From assembly GCA_002280855.1 (NCBI GenBank), contig NCEU01000001.1, positions 620,001 through 684,000 of the forward strand: a DNA stretch of 64,000 nt, in the 5' to 3' direction. Below the pieces are notes generated by a model, which saw only the letters and a program-made list of their open reading frames with translations, searched no databases and had not been told where the DNA came from. Positions 1-10,154 of this stretch are shown here, one piece after another. Numbering within the stretch: the stretch's first letter is position 1; each line of letters starts with the position of its first letter. A program made the translations under genes and the position numbers. The stretch is from Sphingomonadales bacterium 32-65-25 (GTDB taxonomy: Bacteria; Pseudomonadota; Alphaproteobacteria; Sphingomonadales; Sphingomonadaceae).

Positions 1-1
1 T

Positions 2-526
2 CTCGTCAACAACGCGGGCGCCGCCTGGGGTGCGCCGTTCGAGGCGTTTCCGGAAAGTGGTTGGGACAAGGTGATGGACCTCAACGTCAAATCGCCGTTC
101 TTCCTGACTCAGGCCCTGCATGACCTGCTGAAGGCGTCCGGCCGCCGTGAACAGCCGGCCAAGGTCATCAACATCACGTCGATCGATGGCATCCGGTTGA
201 ATCCGCAGGAAACCTACAGTTACCACGCGTCAAAATCGGCGCTCATCTACCTGACCAGGCGCATGGCGGCGCGGCTTGTGCGCGATGCCATCAACGTCAC
301 CTCGATCGCGCCCGGCGCATTTGCCAGCGAGATGAACCGGGTGGCGCGCGATCACGGCGATGCGGTCGCCAAGCTGATTCCAGCGCGGCGCATCGGTGTG
401 GACGAGGATATGGCCGGCGCCGCCATCTACCTTGCCAGCCGCGCCGGGGATTATGTCATTGGCGAAACGATTACGGTGGATGGCGGCGTCGCCCACGCCA
501 ACACAGGTTCCGGCTTCTCCGAGTGA
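2..526 (+). CDS. SDR family oxidoreductase (5' truncated by window edge)
   Basis: C-terminal part of a short-chain dehydrogenase/reductase, an NAD(P)-dependent Rossmann enzyme acting on alcohols or ketones. The reading frame is open from base 2, so the gene begins upstream of the window. The NNAG structural motif is encoded at about bases 11-22, and the catalytic Tyr-x3-Lys appears as YHASK at about 221-235, preceded by the NITSIDG strand carrying the catalytic Ser. The C-terminal VDGG-type strand typical of classical SDRs is present near residue 138 of the visible ORF. The substrate cannot be deduced because the cofactor-binding N-terminus is missing. It converges on mutL, with 58 bp between the stop codons. 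Confidence 0.85.
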   Translation, partial: LVNNAGAAWGAPFEAFPESGWDKVMDLNVKSPFFLTQALHDLLKASGRREQPAKVINITSIDGIRLNPQETYSYHASKSALIYLTRRMAARLVRDAINVTSIAPGAFASEMNRVARDHGDAVAKLIPARRIGVDEDMAGAAIYLASRAGDYVIGETITVDGGVAHANTGSGFSE

Positions 527-584
527 AGACGGCCGCCTGAAGCGGCTTCTCTGGTGCCTGCGGGGCGAAAGGCGGCTCCCCGCC

Positions 585-2372
585 TTACCGCCGGCCGAAC
601 AGTTTCTCGATATCGGTCTTGGCCAGCCGCACCCAGGTGGGGCGGCCGTGATTGCACTGGCCGGAGTGCGGGGTGACTTCCATCTCGCGAAGCAGGGCGT
701 TCATTTCGGCAATCGAAAGATGCCGCCCGGCGCGGACGCTGCCGTGGCAGGCCATGGTGGCAGCGACACCGTCGAGGCGTTCTTTCAAGGAGAGCGCGCG
801 GCCGAAGGCGGAAAGATCATCGGCCAGATCGGTGATCAGCCCCTTCACGTCGCAGGTCCCAAGCAGCGCCGGCGTGGCGCGGACCAATATGGCGGTGGGG
901 CCGAAGGCTTCGACCTCCAGGCCGAGTTCGGCCAGTTCGTCGGCACGATCGGCGATGCGGCCGGCGCCGATCTCGTCCAGCTCCACCACTTGCGGTTCCA
1001 GCAGCGCCTGGGATGCGACGGCGCCGCCGGCCAGCGCGCGGTTCATGCGCTCCAGGGTCAGGCGTTCATGAGCGGCGTGTTGATCGACGATGATCAGCGC
1101 ATCGTCGGTTTCGGCGACGATATAGGTGGCGGCGACCTGGCCCCGCGCGGCGCCAAGCGGGAACTGCGCCGGTGGTGTTGGCGCGGAAACAGGAGCAGAG
1201 GCTGCAAACGCGGGGGCAAAAGCCGGTGGCAATTGGTTGAACAGGCGCGGCGCTTCGGCAACGGCGCCAAAGGCCGTCGGGCCAGCCGCCGCCGGATACG
1301 CGCCCGCAGCCGCCGGCAGCGGTTCGGCCACGAACGCCGCCAGGGCCGCGCCGGAAACCTGGGTGCTGGCGCGGTGCCCGGCTTCATCCAATGCGCGGCG
1401 CAGGCCTGAAACGATCATCCCGCGCACCTGGGCGGCATCGCGGAAGCGCACTTCTGTCTTGGCGGGGTGGACGTTCACATCCACGAAATCGGTCGGCACA
1501 TTCAGGAACAGCGCGACGACCGGATGACGATCACGCGCCAGCAGATCCTGATAGGCCCCGCGCAGCGCGCCCACCAGCAGGCGATCCTTCACAGGCCGCC
1601 CGTTCACAAACAGATATTGGTGATCGGAAACGCCCCGATTCCACGTCGGAATGCCGGCCAGTCCCGCCAGGTGCAGGCCTTCGCGCTCCAGATCGACCGC
1701 GACGGCATTGCCGGCAAAATCCGGGCCGATGATCGCCGCCAGCCGCGCCAGCGTCGATTGCGGGCTGGCATCGGGCAGCGGCGGCAGATTGAGCAATCGC
1801 CGGCCTTCGTGTTCGACCACGAAACCCACTTCGGGTCGCGCCATGGCCAGCCGACGGATATGGTCAAGGCAAGCCGCCAGTTCAGAACGCGGCGATTTCA
1901 AGAACTTGCGCCGCGCCGGCACTTGGGCGAACAGCCCATCTACCCGCGCCACCGTCCCCGGCGCTGCACTGGCCGGGCCATCATGGACGATGCGGCCGTT
2001 GTCCACCACCAGCCGCCAGCCCTCCCCGCCTTCAGGCCGGCTGGTCAGCGACAGGGTGGCGACCGAGCCGATCGAGGGCAGCGCTTCACCGCGAAACCCC
2101 ATGGTGGCGATGGCTTGCAGATCTTCATCGGGTAATTTCGAGGTGGCATGGCGCTCTACCGCCAGCCGCAACTGATCGGGCGCCATGCCGATGCCATCAT
2201 CGGCCACTTCCAGGCCATCGATGCCGCCGTTCACCAGGCTCACCCGGATGCGCCGGGCGCCGGCATCCAGCGCATTTTCCACCAGTTCCTTGGCGGCACT
2301 GGCCGGCCGCTCCACCACCTCGCCGGCGGCGATGCGGTTGATCAGGGTTTCAGGCAGGCGGCGAATGGGCAC
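585..2372 (-). CDS. mutL: DNA mismatch repair protein MutL
   Basis: Mismatch-repair coordinator that couples MutS recognition to strand incision. 595 aa, a normal length. The N-terminal GHKL ATPase shows DAGA, DDGIGM and the GFRGEAL motif (about residues 93-99). A poorly conserved Pro/Ala-rich linker runs from about 335 to 405, followed by the C-terminal dimerisation domain. That domain carries DQHA-x2-E-x4-E (DQHAAHERLTLE), the metal-binding endonuclease signature of MutL from bacteria lacking MutH, plus a C-terminal CNHGRP motif near the end. It should therefore nick DNA itself. It is divergent from mreB across about 155 bp that must hold both promoters. Confidence 0.97.
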   Translation of the reverse strand: MPIRRLPETLINRIAAGEVVERPASAAKELVENALDAGARRIRVSLVNGGIDGLEVADDGIGMAPDQLRLAVERHATSKLPDEDLQAIATMGFRGEALPSIGSVATLSLTSRPEGGEGWRLVVDNGRIVHDGPASAAPGTVARVDGLFAQVPARRKFLKSPRSELAACLDHIRRLAMARPEVGFVVEHEGRRLLNLPPLPDASPQSTLARLAAIIGPDFAGNAVAVDLEREGLHLAGLAGIPTWNRGVSDHQYLFVNGRPVKDRLLVGALRGAYQDLLARDRHPVVALFLNVPTDFVDVNVHPAKTEVRFRDAAQVRGMIVSGLRRALDEAGHRASTQVSGAALAAFVAEPLPAAAGAYPAAAGPTAFGAVAEAPRLFNQLPPAFAPAFAASAPVSAPTPPAQFPLGAARGQVAATYIVAETDDALIIVDQHAAHERLTLERMNRALAGGAVASQALLEPQVVELDEIGAGRIADRADELAELGLEVEAFGPTAILVRATPALLGTCDVKGLITDLADDLSAFGRALSLKERLDGVAATMACHGSVRAGRHLSIAEMNALLREMEVTPHSGQCNHGRPTWVRLAKTDIEKLFGRR

Positions 2373-2515
2373 CGGCCTGTATTAGGGGCAGTTGAGCGCA
2401 CTGTCATGCCCCGCTCGTTCCACTTTGGCCTTCACCCTTGCAGAATCGGCAGTTCGGGGCCAAAGGCGGCAGATTGATCGCGCCGCCCGCGAATCCCCTC
2501 CTCGTGTCTTGGTAA

Positions 2516-3568
<1,053 letters not shown>

Positions 3569-3590
3569 GCTGCAACCCATTCGGGGACCC

Positions 3591-4547
3591 ATGGACTGGA
3601 CTCCCGCCCCTCGCCGCCCCACCGCCATCCGGCGGGAGCAGAACCTCGCGCTGGTTTCGGCCGTGGTGTCGGGCGGCGTGATTGCGGCCGGGCTCATCCT
3701 GCTGCTGGTGGCGCGGGTCAATCCCGAAACCGCCAGCGGCGTGCGCGCGGCGGCCACCGATATCGTCGCGCCCTTGTGGTCGGTGGTGCGCGCGCCGATC
3801 GATGGCGCGGGCAAAGTGGCTGGCGATTTCAGTGATTATTTCGGCGCAGTCTCACGGGCCGACCAGCTCGAAGCCGAGCTGGACAAGGCCAATGCCCGTC
3901 TGCGCACCGCCCGCAACGGCCAACGCGAACTGCAGCAGCTGAAGCAGCTGATGGCGGTGCGGGAGCCCACGCGGACGGTGGTCGCCACGACCCGCATCGC
4001 GGCAGCCACGTCGGGCAGCGTTGCCCGCACCGCCATGCTGGCCGTGGGCAGCGGCGATGGCATCACCCGCGACATGCCAGTGATCGGCACCGAGGGCCTG
4101 GTCGGCCGCACGCTGGAAGTCGGCCGCCAATCGGCCCGGGTGCTGCTGCTCACCGACCCCCTGTCGCGCGTGCCGGTGATCGTCGAGCGCACCGGCCAGG
4201 CCGGGCTTGCCGTCGGGCGCAACCTGCCCACCCTGCTGCTTACCGATCGCATCGGGCCGGAACTGGCACTTGTGGCCGGCGATCGCATCGTCACCTCCGG
4301 CGATGGCGGTGTGTATCCGCCGGGCGTGCCAGTGGGCGTGGTGGTGGATCCGCGCGCCGATGGCCCGGTGATCCGCCTTGCCACCAGCCCGTTGGGCGGC
4401 GGCTTTGTCACGGTGGAGAGCGCCTGGCTGCCCATTCCCGATACCCAGCCGCAGGGCCCTGTGTTCGATGCGCCGGTGCCGGTGGAGGCCCGCACGCGCG
4501 GGGCACCGCCCCCCCGCTTGCGCAGCGCCGAACCGCCGGCGAATTGA
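3591..4547 (+). CDS. mreC: Rod shape-determining protein MreC
   Basis: Bitopic periplasmic scaffold linking MreB and MreD to PBP2. 318 aa. A cytoplasmic N-terminus is followed by one membrane segment at about residues 22-44 (LVSAVVSGGVIAAGLILLLVA) and a coiled-coil stretch around 90-120. The MreC beta-barrel domain then contains the VGRTLEVG and GDGGVYPPGVPVG family strands. The C-terminus is a Pro-rich tail. A GGGG ribosome-binding site lies just before the ATG. It sits between mreB and mreD in the conserved order. Confidence 0.95.
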   Translation: MDWTPAPRRPTAIRREQNLALVSAVVSGGVIAAGLILLLVARVNPETASGVRAAATDIVAPLWSVVRAPIDGAGKVAGDFSDYFGAVSRADQLEAELDKANARLRTARNGQRELQQLKQLMAVREPTRTVVATTRIAAATSGSVARTAMLAVGSGDGITRDMPVIGTEGLVGRTLEVGRQSARVLLLTDPLSRVPVIVERTGQAGLAVGRNLPTLLLTDRIGPELALVAGDRIVTSGDGGVYPPGVPVGVVVDPRADGPVIRLATSPLGGGFVTVESAWLPIPDTQPQGPVFDAPVPVEARTRGAPPPRLRSAEPPAN

Positions 4548-4559
4548 TCTGGCCCGCCC

Positions 4560-5120
4560 GTGATCGCCACCCCGCCTCCCCCCGCCCTGCTGATGACCCC
4601 GGACGAACGCCGGCGCTGGTATCTGTCGTTGTGGCGCTATGCCGTTCCGGCACTGGCCAGCATGGCGTTGCTGGTGCTCATGCTGGCCCCGCTGCCGATC
4701 AGCCTGCCGGCCATGCCGCATCTGGCCCTGATGGGCATGCTGGTTTGGGCCATGCTGCAGCCGGGGCTGATGCCACCGTGGCTGGCCTTCTGCATCGGCA
4801 TGCTGGCCGATTTGTTGTTCGGACAGCCACTAGGGGTCAATGCCACCCTGTTTGCCGTCGCCACCGGCGTGATGCGGATGACCGGCCGGGTATTTGGCCG
4901 CCACGGATCGCTGTTTGATTGGCTGCTGGTGACCGGTGTCCTTCTGGGCTTTGCGCTGCTCACCGGTCCGCTGATGGCGCTGGCCGGCCGGCCGACCACG
5001 GCGCTTCCGCTGCTGTGGCAATGGCTCACCAGCGTGGCGGCCTGGCCGTTGGTGGTGCGCCTGTGCGCCGCTATTCAGCGCAAGCTGGCGGCATCTGCAC
5101 CCCATTGGCGCCATGGATGA
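4560..5120 (+). CDS. mreD: Rod shape-determining protein MreD
   Basis: Polytopic inner-membrane component of the elongasome. 186 aa with about five hydrophobic helices, starting near residues 29-48 (AVPALASMALLVLMLAPLPI), and short loops, as in the family. The first codon is GTG at 4560, 12 bp after the mreC stop. The end overlaps mrdA by 8 bp, so translation is probably coupled. The sequence is poorly conserved, as usual for MreD, so the assignment leans on topology and position. Confidence 0.9.
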   Translation: MIATPPPPALLMTPDERRRWYLSLWRYAVPALASMALLVLMLAPLPISLPAMPHLALMGMLVWAMLQPGLMPPWLAFCIGMLADLLFGQPLGVNATLFAVATGVMRMTGRVFGRHGSLFDWLLVTGVLLGFALLTGPLMALAGRPTTALPLLWQWLTSVAAWPLVVRLCAAIQRKLAASAPHWRHG

Positions 5121-7113
5121 TCCCGTTCGCCGCATGGCGTTTTCGCGCCGCGCGCTGCTGCTGGGCGCCGGCATGGCCGGCACCGGTGCGCTGCTGGCCG
5201 GGCGCATGGCCTGGCTCGCCGTGTTCGAAGGCGAGACCTACCAGCTTCGCGCCCAGGCCAACCGCATCCAGGATCGGCTGATCCCGCCCCGCCGCGGCTG
5301 GATCGTCGATCGCCAGGGCAAGCCCATCGCCATGAACCGCCCGGATTACCGGCTGGAACTGCGCCCGGCGGAGGTGGAGGACCTCGACACGACCCTGGTC
5401 GCCATCCGCGCCGTGCTGGATATCGATCTGGCCGAAGATGCCCGCATCCGCGATGATGTGCGCACCCAGCCCAGCTTCATGCCGGTGGTGGTGCGTCAGA
5501 ACCTGAGCTGGCGGGAGTTTTCCGCCTGCAATGTCCGCCTCGCCACCCTGCCCGGCGTCACCCCGGTGCAAAGCTTCTCGCGCTTCTACCCAGAGGCCGA
5601 TCATTTCGCCCACCTTGTCGGCTATGTCGGCGCGCCAACGCCGGAACAATATCGCGAGCAAAAGAACCCGCTGCTGATCTATCCGGGCTTCCGCATCGGC
5701 AAGGACGGGATCGAGCGTTTTGCCGACAAGCAGTTGCGTGGGCTCGCCGGTTCTTCCCGCGTGGAGATGACGGCCCGCGGCGAACTGGTGCGCGAACTGG
5801 GCACCAATGCCGACACGCCCGGCGACACGCTGCGGCTGACAATCGATCGCGATCTGCAGGATTATGCCGCGCGCCGGCTGGGGGACAATTCGGCCAGCGT
5901 CATCGTCATGGACTGCATCACCGGCGACGTGCTGTGCATGGTCTCCATGCCGGCCTATGATCCCAACATCTTCTCGCGCCGCGTACCGGCCCGATTGTGG
6001 AACGCGCTGCAGAAGGATGATCACACCCCGCTCTTGAACAAGAGCGCCATGGGCCTGTATCCGCCCGGCTCCACCTTCAAGATGGTGACCACGCTGGCGG
6101 CGCTGGAAGCGGGCGTCGATCCCGGCGACACGGTGGGCTGTTCAGGCGCCTATCGGCTGGGCAACAACACCTGGCACTGCCACGCCCGGCGCGGCCATGG
6201 CGGGGTCAACATGCACCGGGCCCTGCCGCTGTCATGCGATACCTATTTCTATGTCATGGGGCGCAAGGTGGGCATCGATGCCATCGCCACCATGGCGCGG
6301 CGGCTTGGGCTGGGCCAGGAATATCCGCTGCCGCTGCCCGGCCAGGCCAAGGGCATCGTGCCCGACAAGGCGTGGAAACAGCGGCGCTACGGGAAGGACT
6401 GGCGCGAAGGCGAAACCCTCAACGGCGCGATCGGCCAAGGCTATATCGTCACCAACCCGCTGCAACTGGCGGTGATGACCGCACGCCTGGCCAGCGGCCG
6501 CGAAGTGATGCCGCGGCTGATTGCCCCCGACGATGCCAACGCCCCGGCGCCGCAGTTCCCGTCGCTCGGCATTCCCGACGCGCATCTGGCACTGGTGCGC
6601 CAGGGCATGGTCGATGTCGTCAACGCCGGTTACGGCACCGCCCGCGCCGCGCGCAGCCCGATTGGCGACGTGCTGTTCGCCGGCAAGACCGGCACCGCCC
6701 AGGTGCGCCGCATTTCGGCCGCCGAACGCAAGCGCGGCGTGATCCGCAACGAAGCCTTGCCATGGAAGCAGCGCGACCACGCGCTGTTCGTCGCCTTTGC
6801 CCCGGCCGATGCCCCGCGCTATGCCTGTTCGGTGATCATCGAACATGGCATCGCCGGCGGCCGCTATGCCGCCCCCATCGCGCGCGACGTCCTCAGTTTC
6901 CTGTTCGAGCCCGAGCGCGCGCTGGCCGTGCTGCCGCCGATCGAGGCCGAAGCCGCCCGCCTGCGCGCCCTGCGCCAGCAAAACGAAGCCGCCGCCAGCA
7001 TCGCCAGCGAAACGCGGGCGATGATGCCCAGCTGGCTCAAGCTCGACATCAAGCCGCCGCTGTTCGAAATCGCCGACGCCGACGCTCCGCAACCCCCACG
7101 CGAACCCGAATAG
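5113..7113 (+). CDS. mrdA: Penicillin-binding protein 2 (elongation transpeptidase)
   Basis: Class B PBP that crosslinks lateral-wall peptidoglycan together with RodA. 666 aa. A short cytoplasmic N-terminus precedes a membrane anchor at about residues 11-38. The pedestal (dimerisation) domain follows, then the transpeptidase with the catalytic STFK tetrad (in PPGSTFKMV, around residue 322), the SCD second motif (LPLSCDTYFY) and the KTG box (FAGKTGTAQV). The gene starts inside the mreD end, and its stop lies 5 bp before the rodA ATG. The last 60 residues form a low-complexity extension rich in Ala, Glu and Pro. Confidence 0.97.
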   Translation: MDDPVRRMAFSRRALLLGAGMAGTGALLAGRMAWLAVFEGETYQLRAQANRIQDRLIPPRRGWIVDRQGKPIAMNRPDYRLELRPAEVEDLDTTLVAIRAVLDIDLAEDARIRDDVRTQPSFMPVVVRQNLSWREFSACNVRLATLPGVTPVQSFSRFYPEADHFAHLVGYVGAPTPEQYREQKNPLLIYPGFRIGKDGIERFADKQLRGLAGSSRVEMTARGELVRELGTNADTPGDTLRLTIDRDLQDYAARRLGDNSASVIVMDCITGDVLCMVSMPAYDPNIFSRRVPARLWNALQKDDHTPLLNKSAMGLYPPGSTFKMVTTLAALEAGVDPGDTVGCSGAYRLGNNTWHCHARRGHGGVNMHRALPLSCDTYFYVMGRKVGIDAIATMARRLGLGQEYPLPLPGQAKGIVPDKAWKQRRYGKDWREGETLNGAIGQGYIVTNPLQLAVMTARLASGREVMPRLIAPDDANAPAPQFPSLGIPDAHLALVRQGMVDVVNAGYGTARAARSPIGDVLFAGKTGTAQVRRISAAERKRGVIRNEALPWKQRDHALFVAFAPADAPRYACSVIIEHGIAGGRYAAPIARDVLSFLFEPERALAVLPPIEAEAARLRALRQQNEAAASIASETRAMMPSWLKLDIKPPLFEIADADAPQPPREPE

Positions 7114-7118
7114 CGCCG

Positions 7119-8225
7119 ATGGACCTGCTCAACGGACCCTGGCGCCGCGAACTGGCCCGCTTGCCGTGGGGCATGGTGCTGATCATCTGCGCCATCGCCG
7201 GTTTTGGCCTGGTCGTGCTCTACTCGGCCGCTGGCGGATCCTTGAACCCGTGGGCGCTGAAACAGGGCGTGCGTTTTGCCATCCTGCTGATGGGCGCGCT
7301 GGCGCTGGCGCTGGTGCCGCCCGAACGCTGGCTGGGCTGGGCCTGGCCCATCTACATCACGCTGCTGGTGGCGCTGGTTGGCGTGGAACTGGCCGGCGCC
7401 GTGCGTGGCGGCAGCCAGCGCTGGCTGGATATCGGCATCATGCAGTTCCAGCCATCCGAAATGATGAAGCTGGCCATCGTGCTGGTGCTGGCGCGCTATT
7501 ATCAATATGTCCCCAAGGGCTATGAAAGCCGGCCCGATGTGCTGATCCCGGCGCTGGCGCTGATCGCCATGCCGGTGGGGCTGGTGATGCTGCAACCCGA
7601 TCTGGGCACGGCCTTGTCGATCCTGTTTGGCGGCGTTGTGGTGCTGTTCCTGGCCGGTGTGCGACTGTGGCTGTTCGGCACGGCGGCCGCAGCGGTGGCG
7701 GCGATGCTGCCGGTGGCGTGGTCCATGCTGCATGATTATCAGCGCAAGCGCGTGCTGATCTTCCTTGATCCCGAAAGCGATCCGCGCGGCGCCGGCTATC
7801 ACATCACCCAAAGCAAGATCGCCATCGGTTCGGGCGGCCTTTCCGGCAAGGGCTTCCTGAACGGCACCCAGAGCCACCTCGATTATCTGCCCGAACTCCA
7901 CACCGATTTCGCCTTTGCCACCATGGCCGAGGAATGGGGCCTGATGGGCGGGATGTTTGTCATCATCCTCTATGGCCTCGTGCTGGCCTGGGGCATCCGC
8001 ACCGCTGTCTCGGCCCGCAGCCAGTTCCAGCGACTGCTCAGCCTTGGCCTCACCGCCACCCTGTTTTTCTATCTCGCCATCAACATGATGATGGTGATGG
8101 GCCTCGCCCCGGTGGTGGGCATCCCGCTGCCGCTGATCAGTTGGGGCGGCAGCGCGATGATGACGGTGATGATCCTGTTGGGCGTGGTGATGGGCATCGC
8201 CCGCGCCAACAAGCGTGGCAGTTGA
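7119..8225 (+). CDS. rodA: Peptidoglycan glycosyltransferase RodA
   Basis: SEDS-family glycan polymerase of the elongasome and partner of PBP2. 368 aa with about ten membrane helices. The family signature near the C-terminus is clear (GLAPVVGIPLPLISWGGSAM). The periplasmic loop with the conserved Asp-containing segment (TDFAFATMAEEWGL) is also present. I place the start at the ATG at 7119, 5 bp after the mrdA stop. The same frame is open much further upstream, but only as a shadow of mrdA. It is the last gene of the mre/mrd operon. Confidence 0.96.
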   Translation: MDLLNGPWRRELARLPWGMVLIICAIAGFGLVVLYSAAGGSLNPWALKQGVRFAILLMGALALALVPPERWLGWAWPIYITLLVALVGVELAGAVRGGSQRWLDIGIMQFQPSEMMKLAIVLVLARYYQYVPKGYESRPDVLIPALALIAMPVGLVMLQPDLGTALSILFGGVVVLFLAGVRLWLFGTAAAAVAAMLPVAWSMLHDYQRKRVLIFLDPESDPRGAGYHITQSKIAIGSGGLSGKGFLNGTQSHLDYLPELHTDFAFATMAEEWGLMGGMFVIILYGLVLAWGIRTAVSARSQFQRLLSLGLTATLFFYLAINMMMVMGLAPVVGIPLPLISWGGSAMMTVMILLGVVMGIARANKRGS

Positions 8226-8319
8226 CCAGGCCATAAATTTACGTCTTGTTTACTTTTTGTTTATCTGAAATCATTCCTCCGCGTTTTTGAGAACGCTTTC
8301 TGAGTCGGGGGTATCAATC

Positions 8320-9087
8320 ATGAGTCGTTTTCTTCTTGCGCCGCTCGCCGCGGCGCTGGTGCTTGGCGTTCAGGCCAACGCCACAACAGTCAGCATCGAT
8401 CCAATCACCGCCAGCTGGGGCAACGTGGTGGGCGCGCCTGTGACCTCCACCGGCAATGGCACGGCCACGCCGGAAATCCGCTGGGGCGGTGACGCCGGAA
8501 ATGGGCTGAGCGGCTATCGTTACACTGCGACTGCCACGCCGCTCAATGTCGATGTTGTGGTCAATGGCGCCAGTTCGTTGTTTTCGCTGGGGCAATTCAC
8601 CCACTTCAACAACCCGGTCTTCCCGCCCAGCATCACGTCTGCCCAACTGACGATCAGCTACGGCGTATCGGTGGGTTTGACGTCGATCGGAAATTACAAC
8701 GCCGTTTTCGATTTCAAGCATGATGAAACCACGAACAATTTGAACCCGTGCCCCTACGGCGGTGCCAACGGTCAGGGTGCCAACATCAATGGCTGTGCTG
8801 ACCGCGTCACTATCTCGTTCAACTCGGGATTGAGCGAGTTCTTCGCCATCGGCGGCGTGAACTACACGCTCGACATCAGCGGCTTTTTTGTCCCCGGTGT
8901 TGGCTCGGGCAGCGAGTTTCTGACCATTGAGCAGGAGACCAACACCGCTCGCCTGTTCGGCCGGATCGCAGCTGACGGCTTCACGGGCCAAGGCGTGCCG
9001 GAACCCAGTTCCTGGGCCATGATGCTGCTGGGTTTCGGCGCTGTGGGCGTCGCTGCCCGCCGGCGCAAGCCCGTTGTCGCGGCCTAA
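8320..9087 (+). CDS. PEPxxWA-CTERM sorting domain-containing exported protein
   Basis: 255-aa secreted or surface protein of unknown role. An N-terminal signal peptide (MSRFLLAPLAAALVLGVQANA) is followed by a beta-rich, Asn/Gly/Ser-rich body. The C-terminal sorting tail reads PEPSSWAMMLLGFGAVGVAA followed by RRRK. That is the PEPxxWA variant recognised by exosortase/archaeosortase-type enzymes and common in Sphingomonadales. The start at 8320 is preferred over a TTG 33 bp upstream because CGGGGG lies 8 bp before it and the signal peptide then begins correctly. Upstream is an AT-rich stretch (8226-8310) likely to hold its promoter. Confidence 0.88.
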   Translation: MSRFLLAPLAAALVLGVQANATTVSIDPITASWGNVVGAPVTSTGNGTATPEIRWGGDAGNGLSGYRYTATATPLNVDVVVNGASSLFSLGQFTHFNNPVFPPSITSAQLTISYGVSVGLTSIGNYNAVFDFKHDETTNNLNPCPYGGANGQGANINGCADRVTISFNSGLSEFFAIGGVNYTLDISGFFVPGVGSGSEFLTIEQETNTARLFGRIAADGFTGQGVPEPSSWAMMLLGFGAVGVAARRRKPVVAA

Positions 9088-9119
9088 AAGCCCGCCTGCA
9101 CGAGTTCGAACCCACAAAG

Positions 9120-9155
9120 GCGGCATCCAGAATCGGCTGGATGCCGCTTTTTTTT
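9120..9155 (+). terminator. Rho-independent terminator after the PEP-CTERM gene
   Basis: Perfect 11-bp stem (9120-9130 pairing with 9137-9147), a 6-nt loop and an uninterrupted run of eight T (9148-9155). It lies 32 bp after the stop codon. This is the clearest intrinsic terminator in the window. Confidence 0.95.
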
Positions 9156-9236
9156 GCTCTCGGTCTGGACAACCCGAATCCACACTGCTACTCGCCGCCC
9201 CCTGTCGGAAATGGCTCAGGCCTAAACGGCAGGTGT

Positions 9237-9315
<79 letters not shown>

Positions 9316-9471
9316 TCCCAAATTTTCAGGCAGTGGCGGCGGCCTAAATCTTCGCCAGCGGGACATCAAAAAACTATAAACAGGATCCGGGAGAGCAGGG
9401 CTCTATTTGCCCAGCGAGGCCAGGACCCTCGGGTCCGCAATTGGCCTGCGATCAGTTCAACACTGCCTGGG

Positions 9472-9894
9472 TTAGCCAGCCACAAGGGTGATCGGCATTT
9501 TTTCGAAGCGCTTGGCCGCTGCGGGCGGGATTGATGCGGCGCGTGCATAATAGCCTCTGCACAGCAACGCCCGGCCTATCAGGTGCAAATAGGCCTCCAA
9601 CTGCGCCAGAGACGTGTGGCCAAAATTGGGAAGGCACAAAAGGCTTTCCGGCGAATATTGGCAGATAGCGTCGATGTCCTCGGGGTTCACACCAGCCTTG
9701 CGCAGGCAGTTGATCGCCCGGATGCCCACATACTCATAGACCGGGTGCATGGACAACTGCTGCACCTGCTGTTCGTGTTGTTGAATGATTTTCTCGGCGC
9801 GTCTGCGCGAAAGGCCGTGCCGTTTTGTTATCATGGCATAGCTTTCGCCGGCCAGTCGATCGGCAACGATTTGACGGTTGCGGGCGCTTCTCAT
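9472..9894 (-). CDS. Small HTH protein with RNA polymerase alpha-CTD-like domain
   Basis: 140-aa protein of unknown role. Residues 1-38 look like a helix-turn-helix: AGESYAMITKRHGLSRRRAE resembles an 'iterons/sigma-region-4 style' recognition unit. Residues 57-103 resemble the C-terminal domain of RNA polymerase alpha, with an INCLRKAG helix, an acidic turn, then LLCLPNFGHTSLAQLEAYL. The last compares well with the LPNFGxxSLxEI helix-hairpin-helix that contacts UP-element DNA and activators. The ATG at 9894 follows GAGG at 5-bp spacing. A small ORF ends 7 bp upstream. It could be a transcription modulator that mimics alpha-CTD. The domain call is from pattern only. Confidence 0.65.
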   Translation of the reverse strand: MRSARNRQIVADRLAGESYAMITKRHGLSRRRAEKIIQQHEQQVQQLSMHPVYEYVGIRAINCLRKAGVNPEDIDAICQYSPESLLCLPNFGHTSLAQLEAYLHLIGRALLCRGYYARAASIPPAAAKRFEKMPITLVAG

Positions 9895-9901
9895 CGCGGC
9901 C

Positions 9902-10087
9902 TCACGCGGCGATCAAGGCGCGGGCGAAGCCGGCCGCTTCCAGCGCGCCGCGGGCAGCAAAATTCACGGCCACGCGGTCCATGCCGCGCCGCGTCTGCCC
10001 TTGCGGCCCGAAGGGCGTGCAGCAGCACAACGGCAAACGCCGTCGCGGCCAGTGCCCCAAAGCGAATAAGCGTTTGCCGCAGGCCAC
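9902..10087 (-). CDS. Hypothetical small protein upstream of the HTH/alpha-CTD-like gene
   Basis: 61 codons starting with GTG at 10087, which follows a strong AAGGAG at 6-bp spacing. The stop lies 7 bp before the next gene, so the two could be cotranscribed. The C-terminal half (from MDRVAVNFAARGALEAAGF) reads like a real alpha-helical protein. The N-terminal half is Cys/Pro/Arg-rich and less convincing. The competing frame (to 10136) encodes a membrane-helix-like LIRFGALAATAFAVVLLHAL, so a frameshifted older gene is possible. No family recognised. Confidence 0.3.
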   Translation of the reverse strand: MACGKRLFALGHWPRRRLPLCCCTPFGPQGQTRRGMDRVAVNFAARGALEAAGFARALIAA

Positions 10088-10154
10088 TGTCTTCTCCTTC
10101 CGTTTGGGGAAGCCCTAGGCTAGGGACGGCGCCCAAAAAGGATCGTTCAGTCCA

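Noticed and set aside
9902..10136. Alternative 81-codon frame with a membrane-helix-like segment upstream of the HTH/alpha-CTD-like gene
   Set aside because: Both frames are weak. The GTG-started 61-codon frame has the better ribosome-binding site, so only that is listed, at low confidence.
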